This document shows positions 12,196 through 22,904 of a DNA stretch of 64,000 nt, one piece after another. The translations under genes and the position numbers were made by a program. The notes beneath the pieces were generated by a model. It was not told the DNA's origin and did no database searches. It saw only the letters and a list, made by a program, of their open reading frames with translations. The stretch is taken from contig JAKSZU010000004.1 of NCBI GenBank assembly GCA_026018925.1, positions 110,643,489 through 110,707,488 of the forward strand. The letters run 5' to 3'. This DNA is from Tupaia tana (lineage: Eukaryota > Chordata > Mammalia > Scandentia > Tupaiidae). How positions within the stretch are numbered: the first letter of the stretch is position 1; every line of letters begins with the position of its first letter.

Positions 12196-12977
12196 GATAT
12201 GAATGTTCCCGAAGTTCCTTTTTTGGAAAGTACACCGGGTCACCTCAGAATGAGCTTTAATTCTTAGAAGGTAGAGTGAGCTCCACTCCCCATTCCAAAC
12301 CCCCCTGACACACACACACACACACACACACACACTTAAGAAGGTGCAGGAGATGAGCCTGGAGAGGGGATGAAGAGTGCCGAGAACACAGAGCATTTGC
12401 ACTTGGTTAAAGAGGAGGGCTGGCATGCTGGTGACCCTTCGTTTGCACCTCTGCTCCTTCCTCCCACCCTTGCCCTTCCTCCTGTTCCTTGCTCTGTCCT
12501 TCAAGAGACTGACTCCACAGAGGGCGTGGCTTGGCTACCTGTCCTTTGGCTTCTATTTAGCTTCTGCCAGTGGGAATCAGGGAAGGACAGGAGAGTGCCC
12601 AGTGATTCCTTCTCTGTCCCCTCTTTGATTTGGTGCTGCTCTCAGGACTCTGGCATCTCTTTCTGAATCCACCTCCCACTGTAAACCTTCTTCTGGGCTT
12701 CAAGCTCTTGTGGGCTGTGCTTGGGTTTACCCCTTTCTCTCCCCTCAGCACTTCAGGGAGAGGTGATGGTTACCTTAGAATCTAAGTTTTAAGAATATGC
12801 ATTCTCACAATAGAAAACCAAGGCAAAGCAATATATGGTGAACAAAACAAAACACCCTAAATATTCTGTATAAAGGCTTTCCTTTTATATAATAAGTGAC
12901 TTCAAGGTAAGTGATTCCCCAGAATTGATTCACTCTTCTTTATGCTATGTTATGTAGCTTTGAGTACAGATAAAACT
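12196..12977. other. Anonymous sequence with a CA microsatellite
   Basis: Contains an (AC)n tract at about 12307-12335. No gene, RNA or recognisable interspersed repeat was seen in the rest. Confidence 0.5.
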
Positions 12978-13234
12978 CTGAAGGTGGCATGGAGGTTAAG
13001 GTAGCCAACTTCATGGTTCAAGTCTTGGTCTGGCAGCTTGAAAATCATGCCAGGTGCATGTGTGTGCATGCCCCAAATTCCAAGAGAAGAATGGAGGAGA
13101 AAGGATTGTGGCATGGCCATTCTCCTGGGGGGTGGGGGGGAGGGATGATTTCTCTTTCTCTGTCTCTCTGTCTCTCTCTGTGTCTATTTCTGAAGAGTAT
13201 ACACACCCTATTCCAAAAGGACACAAAACAAAAC
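12978..13234 (+). repeat. tRNA-derived SINE, diverged long form
   Basis: Head GTGGCATGGAGGTTAAGG, B box GGTTCAAGTC, the central AAAGGATTGTGGCATGGCCA block and a CT-rich tail. It directly abuts the 5' LTR of the provirus. Confidence 0.75.
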
Positions 13235-13236
13235 TA

Positions 13237-13800
13237 TGTGTGGAGAATGGCCAACCTGAGCAAACATGGTAACCTGTAGACACATGCAGAAATGCACTTC
13301 CATGAGCTTCACTTGCATGGCTATGAAAGTATTTACATATGAAAATGCCATCTGCCTTTGCTGGCTATCTGTCTGTTATTGTCAATACCAATACCATTAG
13401 TGCAGAACAGTTTAACAATAACCCACAATCCTCGGACCAACTCAATACCAATACCATTAGTGCAGAACAGTATCAGGGTAAAGGAAGCCACATGTGTTTT
13501 TCAGATTTCACCCCCAAAAATCAAAGAAATTACATAGCTCCAGTCGTTTTCACATCTTTAGATGATTTACACCCAAAAGCAACTGACTTTGCACTTTATT
13601 TCCTCTTTCCCCCATTTTCTACTCTTTATAAGAATAAATCTGAGGCCGATTTCTGGTTGCAACTTTCTCCATCAGAGAAGTGGGCCACCCAATCCTTGTT
13701 TTTCTATACTTGTGTGTCTTTGTGTGTTTGTTGTTAAGTTTATTTATGATCTACAGCCTCCTCACTCAGAAAAACGTATTCAGCTAAGCAGGTCCCAGCA
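13237..13800 (+). repeat. Provirus 5' LTR (564 bp)
   Basis: It starts TGTGTGGAGAATGG and ends GTCCCAGCA, giving TG...CA termini, with AATAAA at 13633-13638. It aligns over its length with the split 3' LTR. It carries a 60-bp tandem duplication (CAATACCAATACCATTAG at 13383 and 13443) that the 3' LTR lacks. Confidence 0.88.
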
Positions 13801-13802
13801 AG

Positions 13803-13820
13803 TGGTGCCCAACGTGGGGC
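13803..13820 (+). other. Primer binding site, tRNA-Lys type
   Basis: TGGTGCCCAACGTGGGGC sits two bases after the 5' LTR. It differs by one base from the complement of the tRNA-Lys1,2 3' end, the primer used by betaretroviruses and some lentiviruses. Confidence 0.85.
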
Positions 13821-14006
13821 CTGAGTACAGGGAAAGAGTCAGGTGAGTGAACACTCCTTGAAGCCAACTGGAGATTACTGAGTAAGGTAAGGGACGTATA
13901 GAGTTAAAAAATATATAGAGAGAGTAGAATAAAGAGATATCAGAGTAAAATAAGGAGATAGTAGAGCAAGAGAAGGAGTGTATTCAATTATTATCAGGTG
14001 TGAAAC

Positions 14007-14600
14007 ATGGGGACATAATTGTCTAAAGACAGAGATAAGTACATTCAATATTGTCTTATATGTTAAAAGCTAGGGGCAATAAAGTAAGTATCAAGCAGTT
14101 ACATCAGTTCCAGAATTTTGTGCAGGAGACATGCCCTTGGTTCCCAGAGCAAGGAACAGTTTATGAGGAGACCTGGGACAAGGTCAGAAATCAGATAAGG
14201 AAATGATATACAACAGAGGGTCCTAGCAGGATTTCCATTTTTGCCTTCTCCTTGTGGAATTTAATTAAGGAGTGCCCGAGACAAAATCCTCCAGAAAAAA
14301 ATGGAACTGGCTTAGTAACTCCACTGACAAACACTCTAGAGGGCTATACCTCCCTCCTATCTAAGAAATCAGAGTCTGTAACTAAAGACAAGGATAGAGA
14401 GGTAATACCTGGTAAAGAAAATGACAATCTTTTGAAGTTAGACAGACTTAGGACTGCAGATTCCAAAGCAGTTGCAGGGCAGAAGAAGGAGCCACTGCCC
14501 TTTGGCCTAGTACTCTCTCTGCCACACAGAGGCTTGCTACCTCCCAGTCAAAACTTACTTGCATATCAAGTAGTGCTAGGACAGAAAGAAGGCTCTCACT
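14007..14600 (+). pseudogene. Relic of retroviral gag (matrix region)
   Basis: An ATG in good context at 14007 is followed almost at once by a stop. A second frame (about 14093-14206) reads QNFVQETCPWFPEQGTVY before TGA, a motif I recognise as the betaretroviral matrix type. A third frame from about 14252 contains WNLIKECPRQ and continues to about 14590 without a recognisable capsid. The gene is therefore broken by frameshifts and stops and truncated downstream, where SINE-derived sequence begins. It is described only as found. Confidence 0.6.
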
Positions 14601-14624
14601 TTAATCCCCTCCTCCCCGTGAAAG

Positions 14625-14790
14625 TGATTTCTCGCTTTCTGTCTCTATGTCTCTCTCTGTCTGTCTGTCTGGCAAGCGCGTGACCATCCCCCCTGGGGGG
14701 GGTGATTTCTCGCTTTCTGTCTCTAATGTCTCTGTCTGTCTGGCGAATGCATGCGCCCTATAGCGAAAATCTCTCAAAAAAAATAAATTA
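14625..14790 (+). repeat. Two partial SINE 3' halves in tandem
   Basis: Two copies of the GTGATTTCTCGCTTTCTGTC segment (14627 and 14703) with the palindromic CCCCCCTGGGGGG between them and an A-rich end. Both lack the tRNA-like head. Confidence 0.7.
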
Positions 14791-14813
14791 ATATAAAAAG
14801 TTAAAAATTCAGG

Positions 14814-14997
14814 GACTGGCAGGCAGCGTGATGGTTAAGGCACTGGACACTCCCACATGGCTGACCATGGTTCAAGTCCTGGACCTGGTGGCTTGCTTTC
14901 TCACTTTCCTCTTTCTCTGTGTGTGTCTCTCTCTGGTCAAATTAAAATAAATAAATGAATAAATAAAATTGAATAAAATAATTCTTCAAAAAAAAGT
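14814..14997 (+). repeat. tRNA-derived SINE, short form
   Basis: tRNA-like head (GTGATGGTTAAGGCACTGG; B box GGTTCAAGTCC), then directly GGTGGCTTGCTTTCTCAC and a TCTGGTCAAATTAAAATAAA tail. It lacks the central block of the long form. Confidence 0.82.
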
Positions 14998-15862
14998 TAT
15001 AAATCCAATATTAAACAAATTCACAGAGAGCCTGAATGGCAATCTAGTTCCTCTTGAATCCTTATAGCTCTCATTATTAAGTTGACATATTTTAATACTC
15101 CCTATTTTTGGTCTTTTAAATTTTATAAAAGTTAAAAATGTTTGAACTAATCTAATAAAACTATTCAGTTCTGCACTCAAAAATGTGTTAAACAGGTTTT
15201 TGTTACTATAGTTCATACATGTTCATTAGCTACTAATATATACTAAGAGTAAAGTTACTAAAAACAAAAAAATCTAGTTATATAAACACATATAATTCTT
15301 TACGTGTGTGTGTGTGTGTGTATATATGTATATATATATATAAAATTATTATTATTCAGACATTAAATCATTATACATCATTTAGGTTGTGAAGAGACTT
15401 TACCCAGCATGATATACACCTCAGTCCAGCCCAGCTGAGACCACCATACACATCCTCATAAACAGATAATAAACCTCATCTGTGTCCCACAAGTGTCTTA
15501 CCTCTCCATTTCCCTCCCAAATTTCCTACATTCTCCCCCTCTCACATTCTCTTTCCACTTTGACTCTAGCATCCATTACAATTTTTAATACTTTTATGTT
15601 CTCCAGTCTTCCAGGCTCTACAATAGTGCAGAGAGTCGGTATATGTTAAGTGGAGATATGCAATGTCTTCTAAAAACCCCTTTGTAAAAGCACTAATCCT
15701 TTTAACATGGATTACCATCCTTTATGATATTTCTTGGGAATAATTACGTCAATAATCTTGCTTATGTTTATTTTTCTACTAGTTTGCAGAATCACTTGGT
15801 GAGAGCTTCATGCAGCAGCCATCCAGCTCCACAGACTCAAATAAGAAAAAGAAAAAGGGGGA
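14998..15862 (+). other. Residual proviral interior, AT-rich, with polypurine tract
   Basis: AT-rich non-coding sequence with a (TG)n(TA)n run at 15304-15343. It ends in AAAAAGAAAAAGGGGGA immediately before the 3' LTR, a polypurine tract for plus-strand priming. The middle (15350-15600) is not recognised. Confidence 0.55.
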
Positions 15863-16197
15863 TGTGTGAAGAGCAGCCAATCTGAGCAAACATGGTGACC
15901 TTCAGACACATGCAGAAATGCTCTTTCATGAGCTTCATTTGCATGGCTATGAAAGTATTTGCATACAAAAACACTACCTCTTGTTGTTGATAACTGATAA
16001 CTGATAGTGATAGTGCAGAACAGTATCAGGATAAAGGAAGCTACATGTGTTTTCCAGATTTTGCCCCAAAAAGATCAGAGAAATTACATGGTGCCACTCA
16101 TTTTCACATCTTCAGACAATTTACACCCAAAAGCAACTGACTTTGCATTCCATTTCCTCTTCTCCCATTTTCTACTCTTTAAAAGAATAAACCTGAG
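15863..16197 (+). repeat. Provirus 3' LTR, left part
   Basis: Starts TGTGTGAAGAGCAGCC after the polypurine tract and aligns with the 5' LTR through the AATAAA at 16186-16191. It is then cut by the HAL1 insertion. The last 15 bases (AAGAATAAACCTGAG) are the target duplication. Confidence 0.87.
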
Positions 16198-16647
16198 AGG
16201 AGAGGCAAGGGGCAGGCCTTCAGAAGAAGACTCCTCCATGGCTCCTGAAAACTACTGATTTGAGAGAAAAAAAATACGAAGATTTTCTTCTGATAATTCA
16301 GCCACCATCATACAAACTCGAATGGTAGGGAGCCCCTCTAGCCTTCTCTCTGTCTCTGTCTCTCTCTGTCTCTGTCTCTGTCTTCTCATTTTTTTATAAT
16401 TTTTCCTTTAAAAATTTTTTAAGGTATTCTCTTGGCTTTCAGTGCCTCTTTTATCTCACTAATAATCCCTTTTCCCCCACCTGTCCAGGAAAAGCAAGGA
16501 GCAGGTTTTCAGAAGACTCCTCCATGGCTCCTGAGAACTAGTGATTGTGTGCCACACAGTTTTCTATTTTTTTGTTTTTGTTTTTTTGTTTTTTAATATA
16601 TATATTTTTGTTGTTTCTTTTTTTTCTTCTTTTTCTCTCTGTTTCTT

Positions 16648-16686
<39 letters not shown>

Positions 16687-16942
16687 CTTTTCTTTTTCTT
16701 TTATCTCATCACTCTGCTCCTCAATCTCCATTCTCTGTGTTTCTAGATGGATCTAAGGGAACCATAGCCAAATATCCAAATACTATCAGGGTTAACATAT
16801 TCCTCAATATACACTGAATCTGCTGTACCAAGGGATAAAAACAGAATGGCAAAGAGATTCTAGATCACCTCCTTCAGCACACTCCTGAATGCTGATATTG
16901 AATTTCAAGAATTAGGAAGAAACACACAATCCATCAGATAAC

Positions 16943-17940
16943 TAGAAATCACTGCAGGGCCACAAGAAATATGGGAAAGCAACAAAATACCTCTCCTCCA
17001 AGGGAAAAGAATAACTCCTCTTCATCCACAAGCAGTTCAATGGAAATCATGGAAATGTCTGATAAAAGATTTAGAATATTCATAATGACAAAGCTAACAG
17101 AGATGGAAGAGAAGAGAAACAATGAACTGTGGAAGAGGCAGGAAAAGGAGCTGATGAGTTCCAGGAGGTGAGGAAATTCTTGCAAGATCTAAAAGAGGAA
17201 TTACACACTTTAAAAAAAAGAATCAAATGGACCTGTTAGAGATGAAGGCTATAATACAGGAAGTCAAAATCTCCCTTGAAAGTATTAAAAGCAGACTAGA
17301 TCATACGGAAAATTGAATCTCAGATACAGATGAGAAAATTGCTAGCCTAGAAAAATCCACCACAAAGACTGAGAAAATTGCCCCCCCAAAATGAGGATAA
17401 TATACGAGAAATACTAGATACCATCAAACATCCAAACATCTGTATAATTGGTATCCAAGAAGTCGAAGAGACTCATAAGGGCATTGATAATCTATTCCAT
17501 GAAATCCTGGAAGAAAATTTTCCAAACCTAGAGAGGCACTCAAAGATCCAGTCCCAAGAAATACAAAGGACCCCAAACAGAATCAACCCAAGAAGATCTT
17601 CTCCAAGACACATTATAGCCAGATTGACTAAAACCACAGACAAAAATAAAATACTAAAATTAGCAAGAGAAAAATGGCAAGTTACCTACAAAGGATATCC
17701 CATCAGGCTAACAGCAAACCTCTCATCAGAACTAATGCAAGCAAAGAAAGAATGGGAAAATATATTCAAAGTGTTGAGTGAAAAACAATTTCAACCAAGA
17801 ATACCCAACTAGATTATCCTTCATATGGGAAGAAAAGACAAGAACATTCTCAGATAAACAAAACGTGAAAGAATTTACCAACACTAGACCAGATCTCCAA
17901 GAAGTTCTCAAGGGAGTCTATACCAGGAATACTGACACAC
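16943..17940 (+). pseudogene. HAL1 ORF1, start codon lost and frameshifted
   Basis: Homologous to the ORF at 54196, but the initiator reads ATA rather than ATG. A frame change near 17165 breaks the coiled coil, and another lies near 17390 (CCCCCCC run). The RRM and conserved IQRTPNRINPRRSSPRHI segment are readable at 17435-17640. The C-terminal region decays after ATACCCAAC near 17810. Confidence 0.85.
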
Positions 17941-18441
17941 AGAAATAAGAGTTCAAAAACTAAGAAAATGGCCAACTTAATCATAGGGGCAAGTCTGGAG
18001 TTGAATATTATATCCCAGAATTTAATCAGGAAGATCAAACCACAACAGAAGATAAAGTACATGAGACTGAACTGGTGAAATAGCATTTTATGTCTTTTGA
18101 CTAAAACATTGCTGATTTTCTTCTAGACTTTGCTGTCCAGTTTTAAGGATTTTTTTCCTGTCTTGAGTTGTTGATAGGTTCATGTACCTACTATTTGAAC
18201 AAAATCCTAACCTGTTTCCTGGCTTTAAGTTTTAAGCAAATTCCTTAGCATTTTTTTGATTTATTAAAGCTAAAACTGCTTTTCTTGAAATTACCAGCTG
18301 AACTTGCTATTGAAAGTAGTTAGATTATATAAGAAATTGTGTGATCAATAAAATGTGGGGGGAAATGAATGGAAAACAACTGTAGACACCAGAGATAGTG
18401 TGGGAGGAGGGTGAGAAAGGGCAGAGGGTCAGAAATAGGGG

Positions 18442-18491
<50 letters not shown>

Positions 18492-18602
18492 CTAGAAATG
18501 GAAAATTATTAATGATAACATGCATGATTCAGCCACCATGCAGTATATTCTGGATGGGAAATCACATTTTGTATACTGTGATGATCCTTAGGGAATGAAT
18601 AT

Positions 18603-19639
18603 TGGAGGAGTCCGACCCGGCGAGGCCCCAGGATCTGTCTGAGCCCCCCGACCTTTGAGCTCCGCTTCCGGTCGGATCAACACGCTGGCAAGGCCACTGT
18701 TGTGCACCCCCTGACCTTGGAACAAAGCTTGGGTCAATTAGCATGTCAGCAAGGCTGCTTGCTATTTGCTCCAGAAAACTGGTAGCCTTGCTGGGAAGTG
18801 ACCCCCCTCTGACTCCCCAATATACTACTATAAAAGAATTACATAGCTCTCTTATACATCCTGAGTTTACGATAAAATTTTCCAGGAAGTCCCCCGACCA
18901 CTCCCCTTTGCTTTGATCACCTACTATTAATTGCAATGCTTTATCTCCATGGTCACAATAGAGGGTGGGCTGAAGTTCTTTCTAGGCAGAAATAATCTTG
19001 ACCTTTGGAAGGCCCTTCAAAATACATTTAAAGTAAACTTAATCTTTTCTTTACTTAAAATAGGATTAGGCCAAAACTGGCCCAGAACACCTCCGCCCTC
19101 ACCAAGAGAAATAGATAAATACATTAGGATTCCTCAAATCAAGTTTTAGATCCCTATAAAACTATATAAGTATCATTCTTTATTAAGATCTATAGGAACT
19201 AATATCTATTCTTGAGATTTTCTTTTCTCAGCACCACTCCTGGTAATCACAAGATGGCTGCTGCGCCCCATCAGCTGATAATCATCTCTGCTTACCGGAA
19301 CTGCCTTCCTGAAACTGCATTCCATGGAGACCAACCTACAATTGCGGAACTGCACGAGACCCACCCTTAATCCAACCCTGAATAGAATCTATGTTCCCTA
19401 TTGTCAAAAAGTTTATGAGCTGATAATTGAAACATGTAGCCCCTCTCCCTTTACTTGCATGTAACACATTTTCAATAAAAAGGCACAATGATTCCTAGCA
19501 GTTGTCACTCCTCAGAGAGCGATCTCTGGGGGGTGTCCGGCATAGGACATGCATGAAAAGGCACCGAGGCCTCTGTCTTCTGTTCACCTTCGCCGCCTCC
19601 ATCGAGATAACCCACCCACGCCGAGGCTGGTCCCCGGCA
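18603..19639 (+). mobile_element. Solo LTR, 1037 bp, with 6-bp target duplication
   Basis: Starts TGGAGGAGTCCG, ends GTCCCCGGCA, and is flanked by perfect GAATAT copies at 18597-18602 and 19640-19645. TATATAAG (near 19163) and an AATAAA (near 19474) followed by a CA/GT-rich stretch suggest U3, R and U5. Six-base duplications fit class II (ERVK-like) integrases. It shares no obvious sequence with the LTRs of the surrounding provirus. Confidence 0.85.
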
Positions 19640-19791
19640 GAATATAAATTAATTAATCAAAGAAAAGTTTCAGAATAAAGGAAAGCTCATGGAAATATGT
19701 GTAATAGGAAAACTATGTATGAATTTTAAAGAGCTATTGTACCAAAATAAATTCATACTTTAATTGTAAAATAAATAAATAAATAAATAAA

Positions 19792-19822
<31 letters not shown>

Positions 19823-19832
19823 GAAACCTGAG

Positions 19833-19990
19833 GCTGGTTCCTGGTCATGGCTTTCTCCATCAGAGAAGTTGGGCCCACCCGATCCTCACTTTTCTATTCT
19901 TCTGTGTCTTTGTGTGTTTGTTGTTAAGTTTATTTCTAATCCACAGTCTCCCCACTCAGAAAAATGTGTTCAGCCAATGAGGTCCTGGCA
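19833..19990 (+). repeat. Provirus 3' LTR, right part
   Basis: Continues the LTR from GCTGGTTCCTGG to GAGGTCCTGGCA and aligns with 13642-13800 of the 5' LTR. Confidence 0.87.
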
Positions 19991-20148
19991 CTTTATGAAG
20001 ATGTAGGAAGTGGTATTATTGTTCACTTATTCATCTCCTCTTCCTGAGGAAAGATGGTAAACCCCTGCTCTGATGGCCACTGGCTTGTTCTGCACAATGA
20101 AACAACCATAGAAGTGAAGGGAGTGCCTGCTAAGAAGATGCTGTGAGG

Positions 20149-20428
20149 GGGACCAGCAGTTAGTGTAATGGCTATGTCGCTGGACTCCCATGTAGTCAAC
20201 CGTGGTTTGCATCCCGGACCCGGTGGCTTAAAACTCACGCCGGGCGCGTGTGCGTGTGTGCCCAAGATCTCGAGAGGAGAATGGAGGAGAAGGGATTGCA
20301 GCGTGACCATCCCCCTGGGGGGTGATTTCTCGCTTTCTGTCTTTTCTGTCTCTCTGTCTCTCTCTGTCTGTCTGGCGAGCGCACGCGCCCTATAGCAAAA
20401 AACTCTTAAAAAAAAAAAAAAAAAAAAA
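20149..20428 (+). repeat. tRNA-derived SINE, long form, with TSD
   Basis: Complete long form ending in a long A run. AAGATGCTGTGA before and AAGATGCTATGA after (from 20429) form the target duplication. Confidence 0.9.
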
Positions 20429-20454
20429 AAGATGCTATGAAGATCGTCTCAAGG

Positions 20455-20698
20455 CCCAGCCTTGGTGGTGTGGGCAGTAGCTACTGAGCTGCAGGGCTGG
20501 AAGCCACATGGCCAACTGTGGGTTCGGCTCCCAGGTTGACCTGAAACACACCAGGAATGTGTTCCTGAGATCACAACCAACTAGAAGTCCAGGGGTGGAT
20601 CACAGTGTGCTGAGACCTCGGCAAGGGTACTTCTCTCTGTCTCTGTCACACATGTGCATGTGCTCCTAATGGATAAAACAAACTTTAAAAAATCATCT
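20455..20698 (+). repeat. Divergent tRNA-like SINE
   Basis: Head GGCCCAGCCTTGGTGGTG with B-box-like GGGTTCGGCTCCC, a body different from the dominant family, and a CTCTCTGTCTCTGTC-rich 3' end followed by an A-rich tail. Confidence 0.5.
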
Positions 20699-20701
20699 TA
20701 A

Positions 20702-20960
20702 GACCAGCAGTTGGCGTAATGGCTATGTCACTGGAATTCCATGTAGCCGACCGCGGTTCAAGTCCTGGACCCCGCGGCTTAAACTCACGCCAGGCGTGTG
20801 TGTGTGTGTGCCCAAGATCCTGAAAGGAGAATGGAGGAGAAGGGATTGCAAGCATGGACATTTCCCCTGGAGGGTGATTTCTTGCTTTCTGTCTCTGCCT
20901 CTCTCTCTTTCTGGCAAGCTCACGCACCCTATAGCAAAAACCTCTCTTAAAAAAAAAAAG
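20702..20960 (+). repeat. tRNA-derived SINE, long form
   Basis: GACCAGCAGTTGGCGTAATGG head, B box GGTTCAAGTCC, CT-rich 3' half, CACCCTATAGCAAAAACC and poly(A). Confidence 0.88.
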
Positions 20961-21059
20961 TCATCTCATGATTTTCTAATTTTTCTTCCCTCTACCATGA
21001 GACCAGCATATTCCAGGAGGTACCTTAGCATTCAGCCTGGGTCCCAGAAGGAGGATGAT

Positions 21060-21185
21060 GTGAGGCAGAGCTGAGCCAACCTGAGATACCACATTCTATG
21101 AGCAAGAGATAAACTTTGGTTGTTGTAAGCCACTGAGAGTTTATGTTGTTACCACATCATAACTTGGCTTAAGCTGACTGGGACA
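21060..21185 (+). repeat. MLT1-like LTR 3' end (ERVL-MaLR)
   Basis: GAGATAAACTTTGGTTGTTG, TAAGCCACTGAGAGTTTATG and the terminal TAACTTGGCTTAAGCTGACT resemble the 3' end of MaLR LTRs. Recognised from memory only. Confidence 0.5.
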
Positions 21186-21245
21186 AGAAGCAAGTCACAT
21201 ATGTTTTATATTAAAAAAGACTACACTGTGCAATTTCTTAGAAAG

Positions 21246-21404
21246 ATGAGCTGGGGCTTATGGGCGGTATGGTGGTTGAGGTGTTGGACTCCCACATGGT
21301 CGACCGTGGTTTGAGTCCTAGACCTGGTGGCTTTCTTTTTTGCTTTCTCTGTCTCATTAAATTAGAAAATAATAATAAATAAAATTAAATAATTTTTTTT
21401 TTAT
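21246..21404 (+). repeat. tRNA-derived SINE, short form
   Basis: Head TATGGTGGTTGAGGTG, B box GGTTTGAGTCC, then the CTTTCTCTGTCTC tail joining AAATAATAATAAATAAA. Confidence 0.75.
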
Positions 21405-21637
21405 TTTTAGAGATATTTTTGCTATACAGTGCATGCACTTGCTAGAGAGACAGAGAGCAAGGAATCGCCCCGGGGATGGCCACGCTGCAGTCCGTTTTCC
21501 CCCACTCTCCTCTCGGGGTTTTGGGCACGCACATGCTCCCAGCTTAGTTTTAGGCTGCCAGGTCTGGGACCCAAACTGCAGGCAACTATGTGGGAGTCCA
21601 AGAACATAACCTTTACGCCATCTGCTCATCTCAAATA
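21405..21637 (-). repeat. tRNA-derived SINE, long form, minus
   Basis: T-rich start, GCTATACAGTGCATGCACTTG, GCCCCGGGGATGGCC, then the reversed tRNA-like head ending CATCTGCTCATCTC. Adjacent to the plus copy, forming an inverted pair. Confidence 0.78.
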
Positions 21638-21734
21638 AATAATTATTTAAACAATAAAAAGGATGAGGGGATGAAATACTCCTCTCCCTATACCCGCAAC
21701 CTATCTTACAACTCTCATAAACTAGGAAAGGCAG

Positions 21735-21960
21735 GATACAGCCATATATAGTCATAAATCACTTAGTGATAGAAACACATTCTGAGAAACATACTGTTAT
21801 GTTGTGTGAACAGCAGTGAATGCACTTACACAAACCTCGATGGTACAGGCTTCTCCATGCCCAGGCTAAGTGGTAGAACCTACCATCGTCTTAGGGAACT
21901 GTCACTGACCAAAACACCAGTATGCAGTGTGAGGGGTGGAGGTAGAAACTTCTGTTGTAT
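21735..21960 (+). repeat. MER2-like (Tigger/TcMar) DNA transposon fragment
   Basis: CACTTAGTGATAGAAACAC, ATTCTGAGAAACATACTG and GCACTTACACAAACCTCGAT follow the order of the human MER2 consensus as I remember it. The copy is incomplete. Confidence 0.5.
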
Positions 21961-21989
21961 TCAAGTCACTTACATTCCAAGTCCTTTTT

Positions 21990-22226
21990 TGTTTTAGGTA
22001 TTTTCCTTAGTACTCACCAGAGAGAGACAGAGAGAGGGAAAGTGAGAAATCACTCCCTGGGGGGAGGGCCACACCACAATCCCTTCTCCTCCACTCTCCT
22101 CTCAGGATTTGGGGCATACACACACACATGCCTGGCATGATTTTTCAAGCCACAAGGTCTGGGACTCAAACCACAGTTAGCCATGTGGGAGTCCAGCGCT
22201 TTAACCACTACATCACCCGCTTGCCC
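21990..22226 (-). repeat. tRNA-derived SINE, diverged, minus
   Basis: GAGAGACAGAGAGAGGG, the ACACCACAATCCCTTCTCC block, a TCTGGGACTCAAACC B-box complement and a head ending CACCCGCTTGCCCC. Confidence 0.78.
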
Positions 22227-22325
22227 CAAATCTTAACCTTAGCCTATCAACAGCAAGGACCTCAGGGATATAAGACTGCCTTCTTGGAAGTCAACTTAAT
22301 TCCATCTAGGTCAGAGCAGAAATAC

Positions 22326-22450
22326 GAGGGGACTCCCAATAGTTTGTGAACAAATGGAATTAAAGAACAAGTTTATTTTGGTGCAAAAAAAGAAATTGAA
22401 ATCTACACATCTTTTTCATAATCCACATTTTCCACAAACATTTTGAAATG
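22326..22450. repeat. Mariner-like MITE (family 2)
   Basis: AGGGGACTCCCAATAGTTTG at the left and CCACAAACATTTTGAAATG at the right. The interior (TTTATTTTGGTGCAAAAAA) matches, in reverse, the element at 26722 and, directly, that at 48061. Confidence 0.5.
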
Positions 22451-22904
22451 CTTGTATTCTGCATCCCTGTCAGAAGATGGTGAGTTCTCAGACCTGACAG
22501 ACTTAGCTGACCAGAGGAACGTGTATGGATGAGGAGGGTGGCCAGGAAGGAGTGACACACCTAGCTGAGGAATTGCAGGCCACAGACAGAAACCAGGGCC
22601 CCGCCTTTCTGCAAGCTACCATGCCCAGTGTCCCCACAGAGGCCCTTCCTACAGATGGCACTTTCCAGACGGTCCCTTCCGTGGAGGCCCAGAGCCCCCA
22701 TCCAAAGTGTTCACGGTGGAGCGAAGGCCAGAGAATGCTCCAGAATCTCCACAGGGATGTGATCCCTGCTTATACTCAGGGGACAGGAGTTCCCTGAAGG
22801 GAGCGAACTTGTTATGATTCCCACAGCAGCCTGAGCCAGGCAGGCAGAGCTGGGTCTACCTGACAGATACAGGTAACAAACTGACATTCTTTATTTATTC
22901 AAAC

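Larger units (their letters stand above)
16198..19817 (+). mobile_element. HAL1-like (ORF1-only L1) inserted in proviral 3' LTR
   Basis: Bounded by the target duplication AAGAATAAACCTGAG (16183-16197) and AAGAAGAAACCTGAG (19818-19832). The element has repeated 5' UTR units (16198 and 16487), a broken ORF1 (about 16943-17935) and the ORF1/3'UTR junction near 17968. Its 3' UTR carries a (TA)n run at 18445-18487 and is itself split by a solo LTR at 18603-19645. Without the LTR it is about 2.6 kb. ORF2 is absent. Confidence 0.88.
13237..19990 (+). mobile_element. Betaretrovirus-like endogenous provirus, gutted, with nested insertions
   Basis: A 5' LTR (13237-13800), a Lys-type primer binding site (13803-13820), a gag matrix relic, a polypurine tract (about 15846-15862) and a 3' LTR are present. 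The 3' LTR is split by a HAL1 into 15863-16197 and 19833-19990. Only about 2.06 kb lies between the LTRs. I found no protease, polymerase or envelope, so it is defective. Primer type and matrix motif indicate a betaretrovirus-like (class II) origin. Immediate flanks (AAACTA before, CTTTAT after) do not show a clear target duplication, so a rearrangement or decay at one end is possible. Confidence 0.82.
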
